This document shows positions 51,870-60,388 of a DNA stretch of 64,000 bases, piece after piece; the stretch's first letter is position 1; each line of letters begins with the position of its first letter. This stretch comes from Rhizorhabdus sp049889055. Lineage in GTDB: Bacteria; Pseudomonadota; Alphaproteobacteria; Sphingomonadales; Sphingomonadaceae. Location of the stretch: assembly GCF_049889055.1 (NCBI RefSeq), contig NZ_JBLTWO010000012.1, positions 25,623-89,622 of the forward strand. Reading direction: 5' to 3'. A model generated the notes under the pieces. That model saw nothing but the letters and a program-made list of their open reading frames with translations, had not been told where the DNA came from and ran no database searches. The translations under genes and the position numbers were made by a program.

Positions 51870-53225
51870 ATGAACTACGACTTCCGCTTGTGGAACATCC
51901 ATGTGGGCGCGCCGCACCCCTTCTACGAACATCGCTATATCGACAATGGCACCGGGCGCCCGTCGCCGGCCCGCTATCATGATGCGGCCTTTGCCGATGA
52001 AGAGTGGGAAAAGGTCTTTGCGAAGAGCTGGCTGATCGCCTGTCCGCTGTCCGACATTCCCGAGGAAGGCGACTTCGCCCGCTTCGACATCGGCCGCGAG
52101 AGCTTCATCGTCGTGCGCGGCGAGAATGATCAGGTCCATGCCCACTATAATGTCTGCCCCCATCGCGGCAGCCAGCTGGTGCTCGACGATCTCGGCAGCC
52201 TCTCGCGCTTCACCTGTCCGTTTCACAGCTGGCAGTTCGACCTCGACGGCACCAACATCGCGGTGACCGATCCCGAGACCTTCCGGCCGGAAGTGCTGTG
52301 CCACGACCATAATCTGTCGTCGGTCCGCTGCGAGGTCGCGATCGGCCTCGTCTTCATTGCGATGGATCCCGACATTCAGCCGCTGAAGGAGTGGCTTGCG
52401 CCGATCCTGCCGCAGCTCGACCTGTACGAGATCGACAAGATGCATGTGATCCAGCATCGCCGGTCCGACTGGGGCTCGAACTGGAAAGGCGGCGTGGACG
52501 CCTTTGCCGAGATCTATCACCTCCATGCGGTTCATCCGCAGACCCAGTGCCTGATGGACGACCGCACCCAGATCGACCTTTATCCGGGTGGTCTCAGCCG
52601 ACAGTTCGTCCCCTTCGCCCAGCCGAGCCCGCGCTTCGCCGATCAGGAGAGCGTCAATCCGGGCATCGCGCTGATGCTGCGCGACGCCGGCATCGACCCG
52701 GCCGATTACCAGGGCACCGCCAAGGAGACGCGCGCCGCCGTGCAGGCGGCCAAGCGCAAGCGCGCGGCCGAGTTCGGGCTCGATTACGACCGGTTCAGCG
52801 ATTCCCAGCTGAGCGACTCGACCGTCTACAGCCTGTTCCCCAATGCGCAGATCGGCTGCCATCCTGAGGCGGTGTTCGTGCACCGCTTCCTGCCCCACGC
52901 GACCGATCCCAACCAGTTCACCTATGACACGATGATCCTCTACCGGCATGTCGACGCGCCGGGCTATGCGCCGCCCGCCTGGATGGGCGTGAGCGAGGAG
53001 ATCGACACCACCGGGGCGACCCGCCCCGACATCGTCCACACCGGGCTCGGCGAGCCGCCGGGACTGGGCGAGGTGCTCGACCAGGATTCGGACCTGCTGC
53101 CGATCGTGCAGAAGGGCGCCCGCTCGCGCGGTTTCCGCGGGCCGCTGTGGAGCGAGCAGGAGGGGCGCCTGCGCCATTTCCATGCCGAGCTCGACCGCCG
53201 CATGGGACGGGGCGAACCCGCATGA
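51870..53225 (+). CDS. Rieske [2Fe-2S] aromatic oxygenase, alpha-type (first of tandem paralogues)
   Basis: A 451-residue terminal oxygenase. The Rieske motif is CPHRGSQLVLDD...CPFHSWQFDLDG and the iron site DAFAEIYHLHAVHPQ. RBS GAGAGGGCG precedes the ATG. The downstream gene is a close paralogue, sharing long identical runs such as VTDPETFRPEVLCH. No reductase or ferredoxin is adjacent. It lies 51 bp after palindrome copy 5. Confidence 0.93.
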   Translation: MNYDFRLWNIHVGAPHPFYEHRYIDNGTGRPSPARYHDAAFADEEWEKVFAKSWLIACPLSDIPEEGDFARFDIGRESFIVVRGENDQVHAHYNVCPHRGSQLVLDDLGSLSRFTCPFHSWQFDLDGTNIAVTDPETFRPEVLCHDHNLSSVRCEVAIGLVFIAMDPDIQPLKEWLAPILPQLDLYEIDKMHVIQHRRSDWGSNWKGGVDAFAEIYHLHAVHPQTQCLMDDRTQIDLYPGGLSRQFVPFAQPSPRFADQESVNPGIALMLRDAGIDPADYQGTAKETRAAVQAAKRKRAAEFGLDYDRFSDSQLSDSTVYSLFPNAQIGCHPEAVFVHRFLPHATDPNQFTYDTMILYRHVDAPGYAPPAWMGVSEEIDTTGATRPDIVHTGLGEPPGLGEVLDQDSDLLPIVQKGARSRGFRGPLWSEQEGRLRHFHAELDRRMGRGEPA

Positions 53226-54568
53226 ATTATGACAGCAGGGCGTGGGCGGTCCATCGCGGGTCGACTCACGCGTTCGATCGGCCCGCCCCGCATGTCGACA
53301 ATGGCGCGACCCGGCCCGATCCCGAACGCTATGTCTCGCGCGCTTTCGCGGCGGAGGAGTGGGAGAAGGTCTTCACCCGGGCCTGGCTGCTCGCCGGCCC
53401 CTCCAGCGACGTCCGCGAGGCCGGCGACTGGATGAAATATGACATCGGCCCGGAGAGCATCATCGTCGTGCGCAAGCCCGACGGCGGGCTGGCCGCGCAT
53501 TATAATGTCTGCCCGCATCGCGGCAGCCAGCTCGTCCAGGGCGATGTCGGCTGCCAGGACGATTTCACCTGCCCTTTCCACAGCTGGAAGTTCGGGCTCG
53601 ACGGCCGCAACCTGGCGGTGACCGATCCCGAGACCTTCCGCCCGGAAGTCCTGTGCCACGGCACCGATCTCTCCTCGCTCCACGTTGCCGAGGCGGCCGG
53701 GCTGGTGTTCGTCTCGATGGCCGAGGCACCGCCGCCGCTCGCCGACTATCTCGGCCCGATCCTGCCGATGCTGGAGACCTACCGGATCGACGAGATGCAC
53801 GTCGTCCAGCATCGCCGCTCGGACTGGGCGGCCAACTGGAAGGGCGGCATCGACGCCTTCTACGAAAGCTACCATCTCCACGCGATCCACCCGCAGACGA
53901 TGGGCATCCTCGACGATCGCACCCATATCGACCTCTATCCGGGCGGGATGAGCCGGCAGTTCGTCCCCTTCGGCCAGCCCAATTCGCATTTCCCGGACCA
54001 GGAGGGGATCAACCCCGGCATCGCCGCGATGCTGAGCGACGCGGGGATCGAGCCCGACAGCTTCGCGGGTTCGGCACGCGACAGCCGCTCGGCCATCGCC
54101 GCCGCGAAGCGCGAGCGGGCGACGCGGCTGGGGCTCGACTATGACCGGTTCAGCGACGCGCAGCTGACCGACAGCACCATTTTCGGCATCTTTCCCAATG
54201 CCCAGATCGGCTGCCATCCGGAGGCGGTGTTCCTCCACCGCTTCAAGCCCGACGCCGACGATCCCGAGCGCTTCACCTATGAAACGGTGATCCTCTACCG
54301 CCATGTCGACGTGCCCGGCTATGGCGCGCCCTTGTGGATGGGCCTCGGCTCCGACGTCGATCTGACAGGTGCGACCCGCCCCGATGTGGTCCACACCGGC
54401 CTCGGCGAACCGCCCGGCATGGGCGAGGTGCTCGACCAGGATTCCGACCTGCTCCCGATCGTCCAGAAAGGCGCCCGCTCGCGCGGGTTCCGGGGGCCGC
54501 TGTGGGGCGAGCAGGAGGCCCGGCTGCGGCATTTTCACGTCGAGCTGGATCGCTGGATGGGGCGGTAG
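53222..54568 (+). CDS. Rieske [2Fe-2S] aromatic oxygenase, alpha-type (second of tandem paralogues)
   Basis: A 448-residue terminal oxygenase. The Rieske motif is CPHRGSQLVQGD...CPFHSWKFGLDG and the iron site DAFYESYHLHAIHPQ. Its start overlaps the previous stop by 4 bp. The pair looks like a tandem gene duplication, with near-identical C-termini (GEVLDQDSDLLPIVQKGARS in both). They may act on successive positions or substrates, or form a mixed trimer. Confidence 0.93.
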   Translation: MNYDSRAWAVHRGSTHAFDRPAPHVDNGATRPDPERYVSRAFAAEEWEKVFTRAWLLAGPSSDVREAGDWMKYDIGPESIIVVRKPDGGLAAHYNVCPHRGSQLVQGDVGCQDDFTCPFHSWKFGLDGRNLAVTDPETFRPEVLCHGTDLSSLHVAEAAGLVFVSMAEAPPPLADYLGPILPMLETYRIDEMHVVQHRRSDWAANWKGGIDAFYESYHLHAIHPQTMGILDDRTHIDLYPGGMSRQFVPFGQPNSHFPDQEGINPGIAAMLSDAGIEPDSFAGSARDSRSAIAAAKRERATRLGLDYDRFSDAQLTDSTIFGIFPNAQIGCHPEAVFLHRFKPDADDPERFTYETVILYRHVDVPGYGAPLWMGLGSDVDLTGATRPDVVHTGLGEPPGMGEVLDQDSDLLPIVQKGARSRGFRGPLWGEQEARLRHFHVELDRWMGR

Positions 54569-54620
54569 GGGAGTAGGCCTAAGCGGCCACAGACGGGATC
54601 ATTAAACTAGTAGTGAATCC

Positions 54621-54648
54621 GGGCGGTCGCTGAAGCGACCGCCCTTTT
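54621..54648 (+). terminator. Rho-independent terminator after the Rieske pair
   Basis: GGGCGGTCGC (54621-54630), TGAA loop, GCGACCGCCC (54635-54644), then TTTT. Perfect stem. Confidence 0.9.
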
Positions 54649-54653
54649 CAAAC

Positions 54654-54890
54654 TCATTTTTGGTCCGCCAGATAGTCGAGATTATTGCGTTCTTGACCAT
54701 CGGCATTGGTACGGAGGTGCAGCTTCGCATTTGCCCTACGTACTGTATGAGCGTTCGAAATCTCTCCTCGGTCAGCCATTGTGATGGCACGAGCGACCGG
54801 GGTGAAGTTAACATTTCCGTCGAGGCGCACATGCGACACCGTGCCATCTGCGTTGTTCCGGGCGTCAACGATTTTTCGGGATTTCTTCAT
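54654..54890 (-). CDS. DUF3892 domain protein
   Basis: A 78-residue protein: MKKSRKIVDARNNADGTVSH, then AITMADRGEISNAHTV and LRTNADGQERNNLDYLA, which match the DUF3892 pattern (short repeats ending in RSNPDG...NNLD-LP). The ATG at 54890 has GGAG 6 nt upstream. It is the last of a run of small minus-strand genes whose composition is less GC-rich than the neighbourhood, suggesting acquired DNA. Function unknown. Confidence 0.72.
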   Translation of the reverse strand: MKKSRKIVDARNNADGTVSHVRLDGNVNFTPVARAITMADRGEISNAHTVRRANAKLHLRTNADGQERNNLDYLADQK

Positions 54891-54926
54891 ATATAGCTCC
54901 AAAATGGATGGAACTTCACCATGCTG

Positions 54927-54953
54927 CCCGGTCGCAATCGCACTGCGACCGGG
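54927..54953. repeat. Perfect 10-bp inverted repeat
   Basis: CCCGGTCGCA and TGCGACCGGG with a 7-nt loop, between two small minus-strand genes. No T-run on either side; it may be an mRNA processing or stabilising hairpin. Confidence 0.55.
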
Positions 54954-54962
54954 AGGCGGTGC

Positions 54963-55085
54963 TTAGTCGGGAATCTCGATCCGGAAGGCGCGCTTCCCGT
55001 AGCTACGGGCATAAATTCGCGTTCCATCCTTCAGAGTGATCCACGGTCGGTACACCACCCGCTTGCCAGCGTTGGTCCGTTCCAT
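54963..55085 (-). CDS. Small basic orphan protein
   Basis: A 40-residue reading frame (MERTNAGKRVVYRPWITLKD, then GTRIYARSYGKRAFRIEIPD). It is basic, predicted all-beta and non-membrane. It starts 4 bp after a preceding small frame and ends 72 bp before the DUF3892 start. The composition looks like a real short protein, but I recognise no family. Confidence 0.5.
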   Translation of the reverse strand: MERTNAGKRVVYRPWITLKDGTRIYARSYGKRAFRIEIPD

Positions 55086-55089
55086 AGGT

Positions 55090-55227
55090 CTAAACCTTAA
55101 TAGGCCCGACCATCTTTGCGTCCGGAATCCCTTGTGCTATGCACAGCTTGTTCAAGGCCTGAGATACCAGATCGCGCACCTGTTCAGGGGCCCGTTCTGA
55201 ATCAGGACGTTAGGGGGTGTAGGCCAT
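55090..55227 (-). pseudogene. Small ORF with an in-frame stop
   Basis: From an ATG at 55227, behind a GGGGGAGCAGG ribosome site, the frame reads MAYTP, then TAA, then RPDSERAPEQVRDLVSQALN and KLCIAQGIPDAKMVGPIKV to a TAG at 55090. The part after the stop looks like genuine amphipathic protein sequence. Either a point mutation has broken a 45-residue gene, or translation begins inside at a non-ATG codon. The neighbours are packed within a few bases. Confidence 0.4.
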
Positions 55228-55261
55228 GCCTGCTCCCCCTAATTCGTTTATGGAAAGGTGT

Positions 55262-55693
55262 TTACAAGAGGTCATCTGCCAGCCCCGTTTCAGTAAGCAC
55301 TTCGCGCCAGTATCTGCCGGACTCTGATTTAACGGTCCAAATCTTGTTCTCTGAAGGCACTGTCTTCTTTAACATGCGCCACAGGGCTGTGCGAAAGGCC
55401 TCAAGGTTAAGATCTTCCGTACCCGCCTCAATGTATAGGGGGTGGAGATCGGCCGGACTCTTCGCATCGGATTGGTGCGTCGGGACGATGCTAATCATCG
55501 AAATATCTCTGGCGGAAACGCTATTTTCTGTCGGTTTCGGCTCAGGCGCCACGCCAGTGATATCGCCTACGACGCGCTCCGCTGCAAGGACATCCGCGAG
55601 TTCTTTCTTCGCAGATTCCAAGGCTTTTTCAGCGCGCAAAACTTTGCTTTCGGCTTTTGCCCTACGCTCTTTCAGGAGTGCCATCACGTCCAT
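55262..55693 (-). CDS. Orphan protein with N-terminal coiled coil
   Basis: A 143-residue protein. Residues 5-45 (LLKERRAKAESKVLRAEKAL, ESAKKELADVLAAE) form a clear heptad-rich coiled coil. The remainder (AFRTALWRMLKKTVPSENKI, WTVKSESGRYWREVLTETGL) resembles a small alpha/beta domain. No known family. First gene of the minus-strand set of small genes, in an accessory-looking stretch. Confidence 0.6.
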   Translation of the reverse strand: MDVMALLKERRAKAESKVLRAEKALESAKKELADVLAAERVVGDITGVAPEPKPTENSVSARDISMISIVPTHQSDAKSPADLHPLYIEAGTEDLNLEAFRTALWRMLKKTVPSENKIWTVKSESGRYWREVLTETGLADDLL

Positions 55694-55772
55694 ACGCCAC
55701 CTGCATACGCGAGTATGCCTACGAAGGCAAATATTAGTAGGTGCAAAGCCGCTTAGCTACTCCACCCCCGCT

Positions 55773-55952
55773 TCCCAACGCCGCCAACGCCGCGCCGTCG
55801 ACCCGCCATGGTTCCCAGTCCTGCATGTGGCGCGCGCCCAGCTTGCGGTAGAGGCCTTTTGCCAGTTCGTTCCAGTCGAGCACCGACCAGTCGATCCGGG
55901 CGCAGTCGTTGGCGCGTGACGCTTCGGCCAGCGCCTCGAACAGCTGGCGCGC
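55773..55952 (-). repeat. Partial duplicate of the GNAT gene 3' end
   Basis: About 180 bp matching 57623-57802 at roughly 92% identity by eye (about 14 mismatches), offset 1850 bp, same strand. It keeps the reading frame (ARQLFEALAEASRANDCARI, DWSVLDWNELAKGLYRKLGA) but lacks the 5' two thirds of the gene. It therefore is not an acetyltransferase. Confidence 0.85.
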
Positions 55953-56129
55953 CGAGTAAAGGGGACACGCTACTCAACTTCTGCCCCGTGCAGTGAGATA
56001 TGGTACCACGGCCCGATTATGATGTCGCTCCGTTCTAGCGATTGCCGAAGCTTGGCGCAGCATGGGGGGATAAAAGCGCTGCATCCCGTTCTATTTGCGC
56101 GCGGCCGCCTGTTTGGCGGAACACGGCTG

Positions 56130-56367
56130 GGCGAGCGGAGAACTGCGCCGCCATTCGGCCGACGGCACCCTGCTGCGCAGCCTGACCGTCCCCTATCCGC
56201 ACATCGTCAGCGTCGATTTCGGCGCCGGCGATCCGAGCAGCCTCTCCGTTTCGACCGAGGGCAATGCGCGGCATCCGAACGCCGGGGCTGTGCTGCGCAT
56301 AGCTGTTACCGAACCCGGCCTTCCGGGCGCGCAGGCGCGGCTGGAGTTGTTCGCGCACCGCGATTGA
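56130..56367 (+). pseudogene. Fragment of an SMP-30/gluconolactonase family gene (C-terminal)
   Basis: The frame reads ACLAEHGWASGELRRHSADG, TLLRSLTVPYPHIVSVDFGA and NAGAVLRIAVTEPGLPG. This resembles the last blade and tail of SMP-30/gluconolactonase/LRE proteins. The upstream part of the gene is absent, and no ribosome site or good start is present. Probably a decayed remnant in the same scarred region as the GNAT duplicate. Confidence 0.5.
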
Positions 56368-56550
56368 AGGCGTCCCGAGCGCCGAACAGGCATCCCCTGC
56401 ACAGGGCGAATAGGTGCGAGCTTTGCTCGGAACCATGGTAAGGCGGTTGTGCCAGTCCAAGCATAAGCCCGCGGGGGCGATTGGACTGCTGTCTCCCGGA
56501 CCGAGCTTTCATCCCGCAAGCCTGCCGGTTTCCCTGAAAGGGGACTTGTC

Positions 56551-57579
56551 ATGAACCCGCCGACCACCCATCGCGACGTTGCGCATAATCTGGCGCTCGC
56601 CATCCTTGCCTCGACCACGGCGCCGGCGTTGCTGCTCGATGGAGACCTGCGCGTCGTGGCCGGCAGCACGTCCTTCTATCGGAGCTTCGGACTGGAGCCG
56701 CAGACGGTGGACGGCAAGCCGATGCTCGAACTCGGCACCGGCGAATGGGACGTGCCGCAATTGCGGTCGCTGCTCGCCGCCACCCTGTCGGGCAATGCCA
56801 GGATCGAGGCTTATGAGATGAACCTGAAGGGCGCCTCTGCATCGCGGCGGCTGGTGCTCAATGCCCAGAAGCTCGATTATGGCGATGCCGAACAGGTCCG
56901 CCTGTTGTTGACCATCTCCGATGTCACCGACGCCCGAATCAGCGAGAAGCTCAAGGACGACCTGCTGCGGGAAAAGGCGATCCTGCTCCAGGAACTCCAG
57001 CACCGCGTCGCCAACAGCCTGCAGATCATTGCCAGCGTGCTCATGCAGAGCGCGCGGCGGGTGCAGTCGGAAGAGGTACGCGGGCATCTCCAGAACGCCC
57101 ATAGCCGGGTGATGTCGATCGCGACCCTGCAGCAGCAGCTCGCGACGTCCCGCCTAGGCGCCGTCGAGCTGAAGGGCTATTTCACCCAGCTTTGCGATAG
57201 CCTCGGCGCATCGATGATCCGCGATCACGACAAGGTGTCGATCGCGGTGACCGCCGATCGCAGCAGCGTGAATGCCGATATCTCCGTCAGCATGGGGCTG
57301 ATCGTCACCGAGCTGGTGATCAACGCGCTGAAGCACGCCTTTCCGGGGGATCGCGGTGGCAAGATCCTCGTGGATTATCAGTCGAGCAAGGCCGACTGGA
57401 CCCTTTCGGTCAGTGACGACGGCGTCGGCACGCCGGGGACGATGGCCGAAGCCAAGCCCGGCCTCGGTTCGAACATCGTCGAGGCCCTGGCCAGGCAATT
57501 GGATGCGACCGTGGAGACCGAAAGCGGCAATCCCGGGCTGAAAGTGTCGATCACCCACGCCGGATCGTCGGGCTCCTGA
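56551..57579 (+). CDS. PAS-HisKA_2/HWE-type sensor histidine kinase
   Basis: A 342-residue cytoplasmic kinase. A PAS-like domain spans about residues 15-130 (APALLLDGDLRVVAGSTSFY). A HisKA_2-type H box LLQELQHRVANSLQIIASVL follows, and the ATPase domain has the N box VTELVINALKHAFP and G boxes SDDGVGTPGTM and GLGSNIVEALA. Such kinases signal in the general stress response or light/redox pathways. No response regulator is adjacent. It is flanked by the two GNAT copies. Confidence 0.9.
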   Translation: MNPPTTHRDVAHNLALAILASTTAPALLLDGDLRVVAGSTSFYRSFGLEPQTVDGKPMLELGTGEWDVPQLRSLLAATLSGNARIEAYEMNLKGASASRRLVLNAQKLDYGDAEQVRLLLTISDVTDARISEKLKDDLLREKAILLQELQHRVANSLQIIASVLMQSARRVQSEEVRGHLQNAHSRVMSIATLQQQLATSRLGAVELKGYFTQLCDSLGASMIRDHDKVSIAVTADRSSVNADISVSMGLIVTELVINALKHAFPGDRGGKILVDYQSSKADWTLSVSDDGVGTPGTMAEAKPGLGSNIVEALARQLDATVETESGNPGLKVSITHAGSSGS

Positions 57580-57610
57580 AGCGGCGGCGCGCTAGGTCGC
57601 GACGGTCGCT

Positions 57611-58105
57611 TCAGTCTTGCGTCCCCAACGCCGCCAGCGCCGTGCCGTCGATGCGCCACGGTTCCCAATCCTGCATGTGGCGCGCGCCCAGCTTGCGGTA
57701 GAGGCCTTTCGCCAGTTCGTTCCAGTCGAGCACCGACCAGTCGATGCGGGCGCAGTCATTGGCGCGCGCCACTTCGCCCAGCGCCTCGAACAGCTGGCGC
57801 GCGATGCCGCCGCCGCGTGCCTGCGGGTCGACATAGAGGTCCTCAAGATAGATGCCGTGGCGGCCGGTCCAGGTCGAGAAGTTGAAGAACCAGACGGCGA
57901 TGCCGACGACCGCGTCGTCGCGCTCTGCGACATGGGCGAAGACGCGGGGATTCTCGCCGAACAGCTTGTCGGCCAGTCCTTCCGGGGTCGCCTCGACCGC
58001 GTCGGGTTCCTTTTCATAGGTGGCGAGGTCGCGGATCAGGCGGAGGATGTCATGCTCGTCACCGGGCCGGGCGCGGCGGATGGTGACGGGCGAGGCGGTG
58101 GTCAT
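57611..58105 (-). CDS. GNAT-family N-acetyltransferase (SSAT/diamine type)
   Basis: A 164-residue acetyltransferase (VTIRRARPGDEHDILRLIRD, FFNFSTWTGRHGIYLEDLYV, the acetyl-CoA motif PQARGGGIARQLFEALGEVA, then DWSVLDWNELAKGLYRKLGA). The layout, including the WTG and LEDLYV region, is that of spermidine/spermine or diamine acetyltransferases. The ATG overlaps the EamA stop by 4 bp. Its 3' third is duplicated at 55773. Confidence 0.9.
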   Translation of the reverse strand: MTTASPVTIRRARPGDEHDILRLIRDLATYEKEPDAVEATPEGLADKLFGENPRVFAHVAERDDAVVGIAVWFFNFSTWTGRHGIYLEDLYVDPQARGGGIARQLFEALGEVARANDCARIDWSVLDWNELAKGLYRKLGARHMQDWEPWRIDGTALAALGTQD

Positions 58106-58998
58106 GGAACGACATCCCTTTCGAGATTGGGCGCACGGGCGGCGATCATGCAGCCCGTAACGATCAGGGCCGCGCCGGCCAGCGTGGGCAGGCCGACCTT
58201 CTCGTCGAAGAAGATGAAGCCCCACAAAGTCGCCCAGATGAAGGCGGTGAACTCGACCGGCGCCAGATAGCTCGCCTCGGCGCGAGCATAGGCCCAGCCG
58301 AGCAGCCCCAGCGAAAGGGTCGCGAGCAGCGCGGCGAGCAGCAGCATCGGCCAATGTTCGACCGGCGGCAGCTCCGCCAGCCAGGGCATGGCGACGGCGA
58401 GGCTGAGCGCGACGATCACGCTCTGGAAGAAGGCGACCTCATAGGGGTCGGCGACCTGCGCCTGCCGCCGCATCAGGATGATGTTATAGGCATAGCACAC
58501 CGCCGACAGCATCACCGCGATCGCGCCGAGAAAGGCCTCCGGCCCCATCTTCGCGCTGCTCTGCCCCCACAGGATGATCAGCACCCCGCCAAAGCCGAGC
58601 AGGGAGCCAAGCAGCGCGCCGCGCTTCATTGTCTCGTTGAGCAGCAGCACAGCGAGGCCCTGCGCGATCAGCGGGGCGATGAAGGTCAGCGCGACCGCCT
58701 GTGCCATCGGCGTGCGGGCGAGGCCCCAGAAGAACAGCACCGCCATGACGGCCGAGACGACGCCCCGCTCGATATGCAGGCGCATCGCGTGGCGCGACGG
58801 GCGGGCGGGGCGCGACCACAGCCAGGGAATGCCGCTGAAGCCTATCCCTGCGAAGCTGCGCCACAGCAGCGTGTTGTAGGTGCCGAGGATCAGCGTCAGC
58901 GCCTTCACCACCGCATCCATGGCGGAGAAGACGGCGATGCCGAGGCAGCCGACGCCGAAGGCCACCAGCACCGGATATTGCTTCATCTGCGCCTTCAT
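58102..58998 (-). CDS. EamA/DMT-family transporter
   Basis: A 298-residue, ten-helix membrane protein made of two EamA repeats (FSAMDAVVKALTLILGTYNT; AVALTFIAPLIAQGLAVLLL; late SYLAPVEFTAFIWATLWGFI). Drug/metabolite exporter of unknown substrate, in an operon with the GNAT gene downstream. Confidence 0.9.
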   Translation of the reverse strand: MKAQMKQYPVLVAFGVGCLGIAVFSAMDAVVKALTLILGTYNTLLWRSFAGIGFSGIPWLWSRPARPSRHAMRLHIERGVVSAVMAVLFFWGLARTPMAQAVALTFIAPLIAQGLAVLLLNETMKRGALLGSLLGFGGVLIILWGQSSAKMGPEAFLGAIAVMLSAVCYAYNIILMRRQAQVADPYEVAFFQSVIVALSLAVAMPWLAELPPVEHWPMLLLAALLATLSLGLLGWAYARAEASYLAPVEFTAFIWATLWGFIFFDEKVGLPTLAGAALIVTGCMIAARAPNLERDVVP

Positions 58999-59060
58999 CC
59001 CCTCGACTGCCCAAGCCGGTTGGCAGGGCAGCCCCCCTCGTCAGCCGTCTGTTGCCGGCC

Positions 59061-60185
59061 TCATTCGGCGGCTTCGGCCTGCGCGGCTTCGGCGGCCTCG
59101 ATCTCGGCGGCCTTGGCTTCGACCAGCCGGACGATATGATCGACCATGTCGGCGTCCTGCACCGTATGGTCGGTGACGCCCGACAGATAGACCATATGCT
59201 TGCCCGCACCGCCGCCGGTCAGGCCGATGTCGGTCTCGCGCGCTTCGCCGGGGCCGTTGACGACGCAGCCGAGCACCGACAGCGACAGCGGCACGCGGAT
59301 ATGCTGGAGCCGTTCCTCCAGCGTCTGGACGGTGCGGATCACGTCGAAGCCCTGCCGCGCGCAGCTGGGGCAGGAGACCACGCGGACGCCGCGGTTGCGG
59401 ATGCCCAGCGCCTTCAGGATCTCGAAGCCGACGCGGACCTCTTCCTCGGGCTCAGCCGACAGCGAGACGCGGATCGTGTCGCCGATCCCGGCCCACAGCA
59501 GATTGCCGATGCCGATCGCCGACTTGACCGTCCCGCCGATCAGTCCGCCCGCTTCGGTGATCCCCAGATGCAGCGGGCAATCGACCGCCTCGGCCAGCCC
59601 CATATAGGCCGACACCGCCAGGAAGACGTCGGACGCCTTCACCGCGACCTTATATTCGTGGAAGTCGTGATCCTGCAGCAGCTTGATATGGTCGAGCGCG
59701 CTTTCGACAAGCGCTTCCGGGCAGGGCTCGCCATATTTTTCCAGCAGGTCCTTTTCGAGGCTGCCGGCGTTCACGCCGATGCGGATCGAGCAGCCATTGG
59801 CCTTGGCCGCGCGCACGACCTCGGCAACGCGGTCGGCCGAGCCGATATTGCCGGGGTTGATGCGCAGGCAGGCGGCGCCGGCATCGGCGGCTTCCAGCGC
59901 GCGCTTATAGTGGAAATGGATGTCGGCGACGATCGGCACCTTCGATGCGCGCACGATCTCGCCCAGCGCGGCGGTCGAGGCCTCGTCGGGGCAGGACACG
60001 CGGATGATGTCGGCCCCCGCATCCTCGCAGCGGCGGATCTGGTCGATCGTGGCGCGCGCATCCTCGGTCGGCGTGTTGGTCATGGTCTGGACGGTGACGG
60101 GGGCGTCGCCGCCGACCGGAACCTTGCCGACCATGATCTGCCGCGACTTGCGCCGTTCGATGTTACGCCAGGGACGAAGGGACAT
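59061..60185 (-). CDS. ispG: 4-hydroxy-3-methylbut-2-enyl-diphosphate synthase
   Basis: A 374-residue [4Fe-4S] enzyme of the MEP isoprenoid pathway, converting MEcPP to HMBPP. It opens RRKSRQIMVGKVPVGGDAPV and TVQTMTNTPTEDARATIDQI. Cluster cysteines are in VVSCPSCARQGFDV and SVLGCVVNGPGEARETDIGL. The C-terminal tail is Ala/Glu-rich, a common lineage-specific extension. A housekeeping gene and a useful taxonomic marker. Confidence 0.97.
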   Translation of the reverse strand: MSLRPWRNIERRKSRQIMVGKVPVGGDAPVTVQTMTNTPTEDARATIDQIRRCEDAGADIIRVSCPDEASTAALGEIVRASKVPIVADIHFHYKRALEAADAGAACLRINPGNIGSADRVAEVVRAAKANGCSIRIGVNAGSLEKDLLEKYGEPCPEALVESALDHIKLLQDHDFHEYKVAVKASDVFLAVSAYMGLAEAVDCPLHLGITEAGGLIGGTVKSAIGIGNLLWAGIGDTIRVSLSAEPEEEVRVGFEILKALGIRNRGVRVVSCPSCARQGFDVIRTVQTLEERLQHIRVPLSLSVLGCVVNGPGEARETDIGLTGGGAGKHMVYLSGVTDHTVQDADMVDHIVRLVEAKAAEIEAAEAAQAEAAE

Positions 60186-60388
60186 GGGATTCCGCTCTTT
60201 GAAAATCGATGGGGCCCGTATAGGCTCAAACGCCTGATGAGAACAGCCGTCATGCCGGTTCGCGCCGGCTTTTCCGGAGGGGCGCCAAGCGCGGTTCCGC
60301 CGGTGTCCCGTATCGCGCGGGAAGGCGGCGTTCGCTTGCCATACCGGGCGGCCGCCGCGCGCGGAGCCCCGATAATCCGGATGATCCC

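Noticed and set aside
54602..54868. 88-codon minus-strand frame over the DUF3892 gene
   Set aside because: It overlaps the terminator at 54621 and the better-supported DUF3892 frame, and matches no family.
55753..55977. 74-codon frame starting in the GNAT duplicate
   Set aside because: It is out of frame with the acetyltransferase sequence that the segment clearly descends from.
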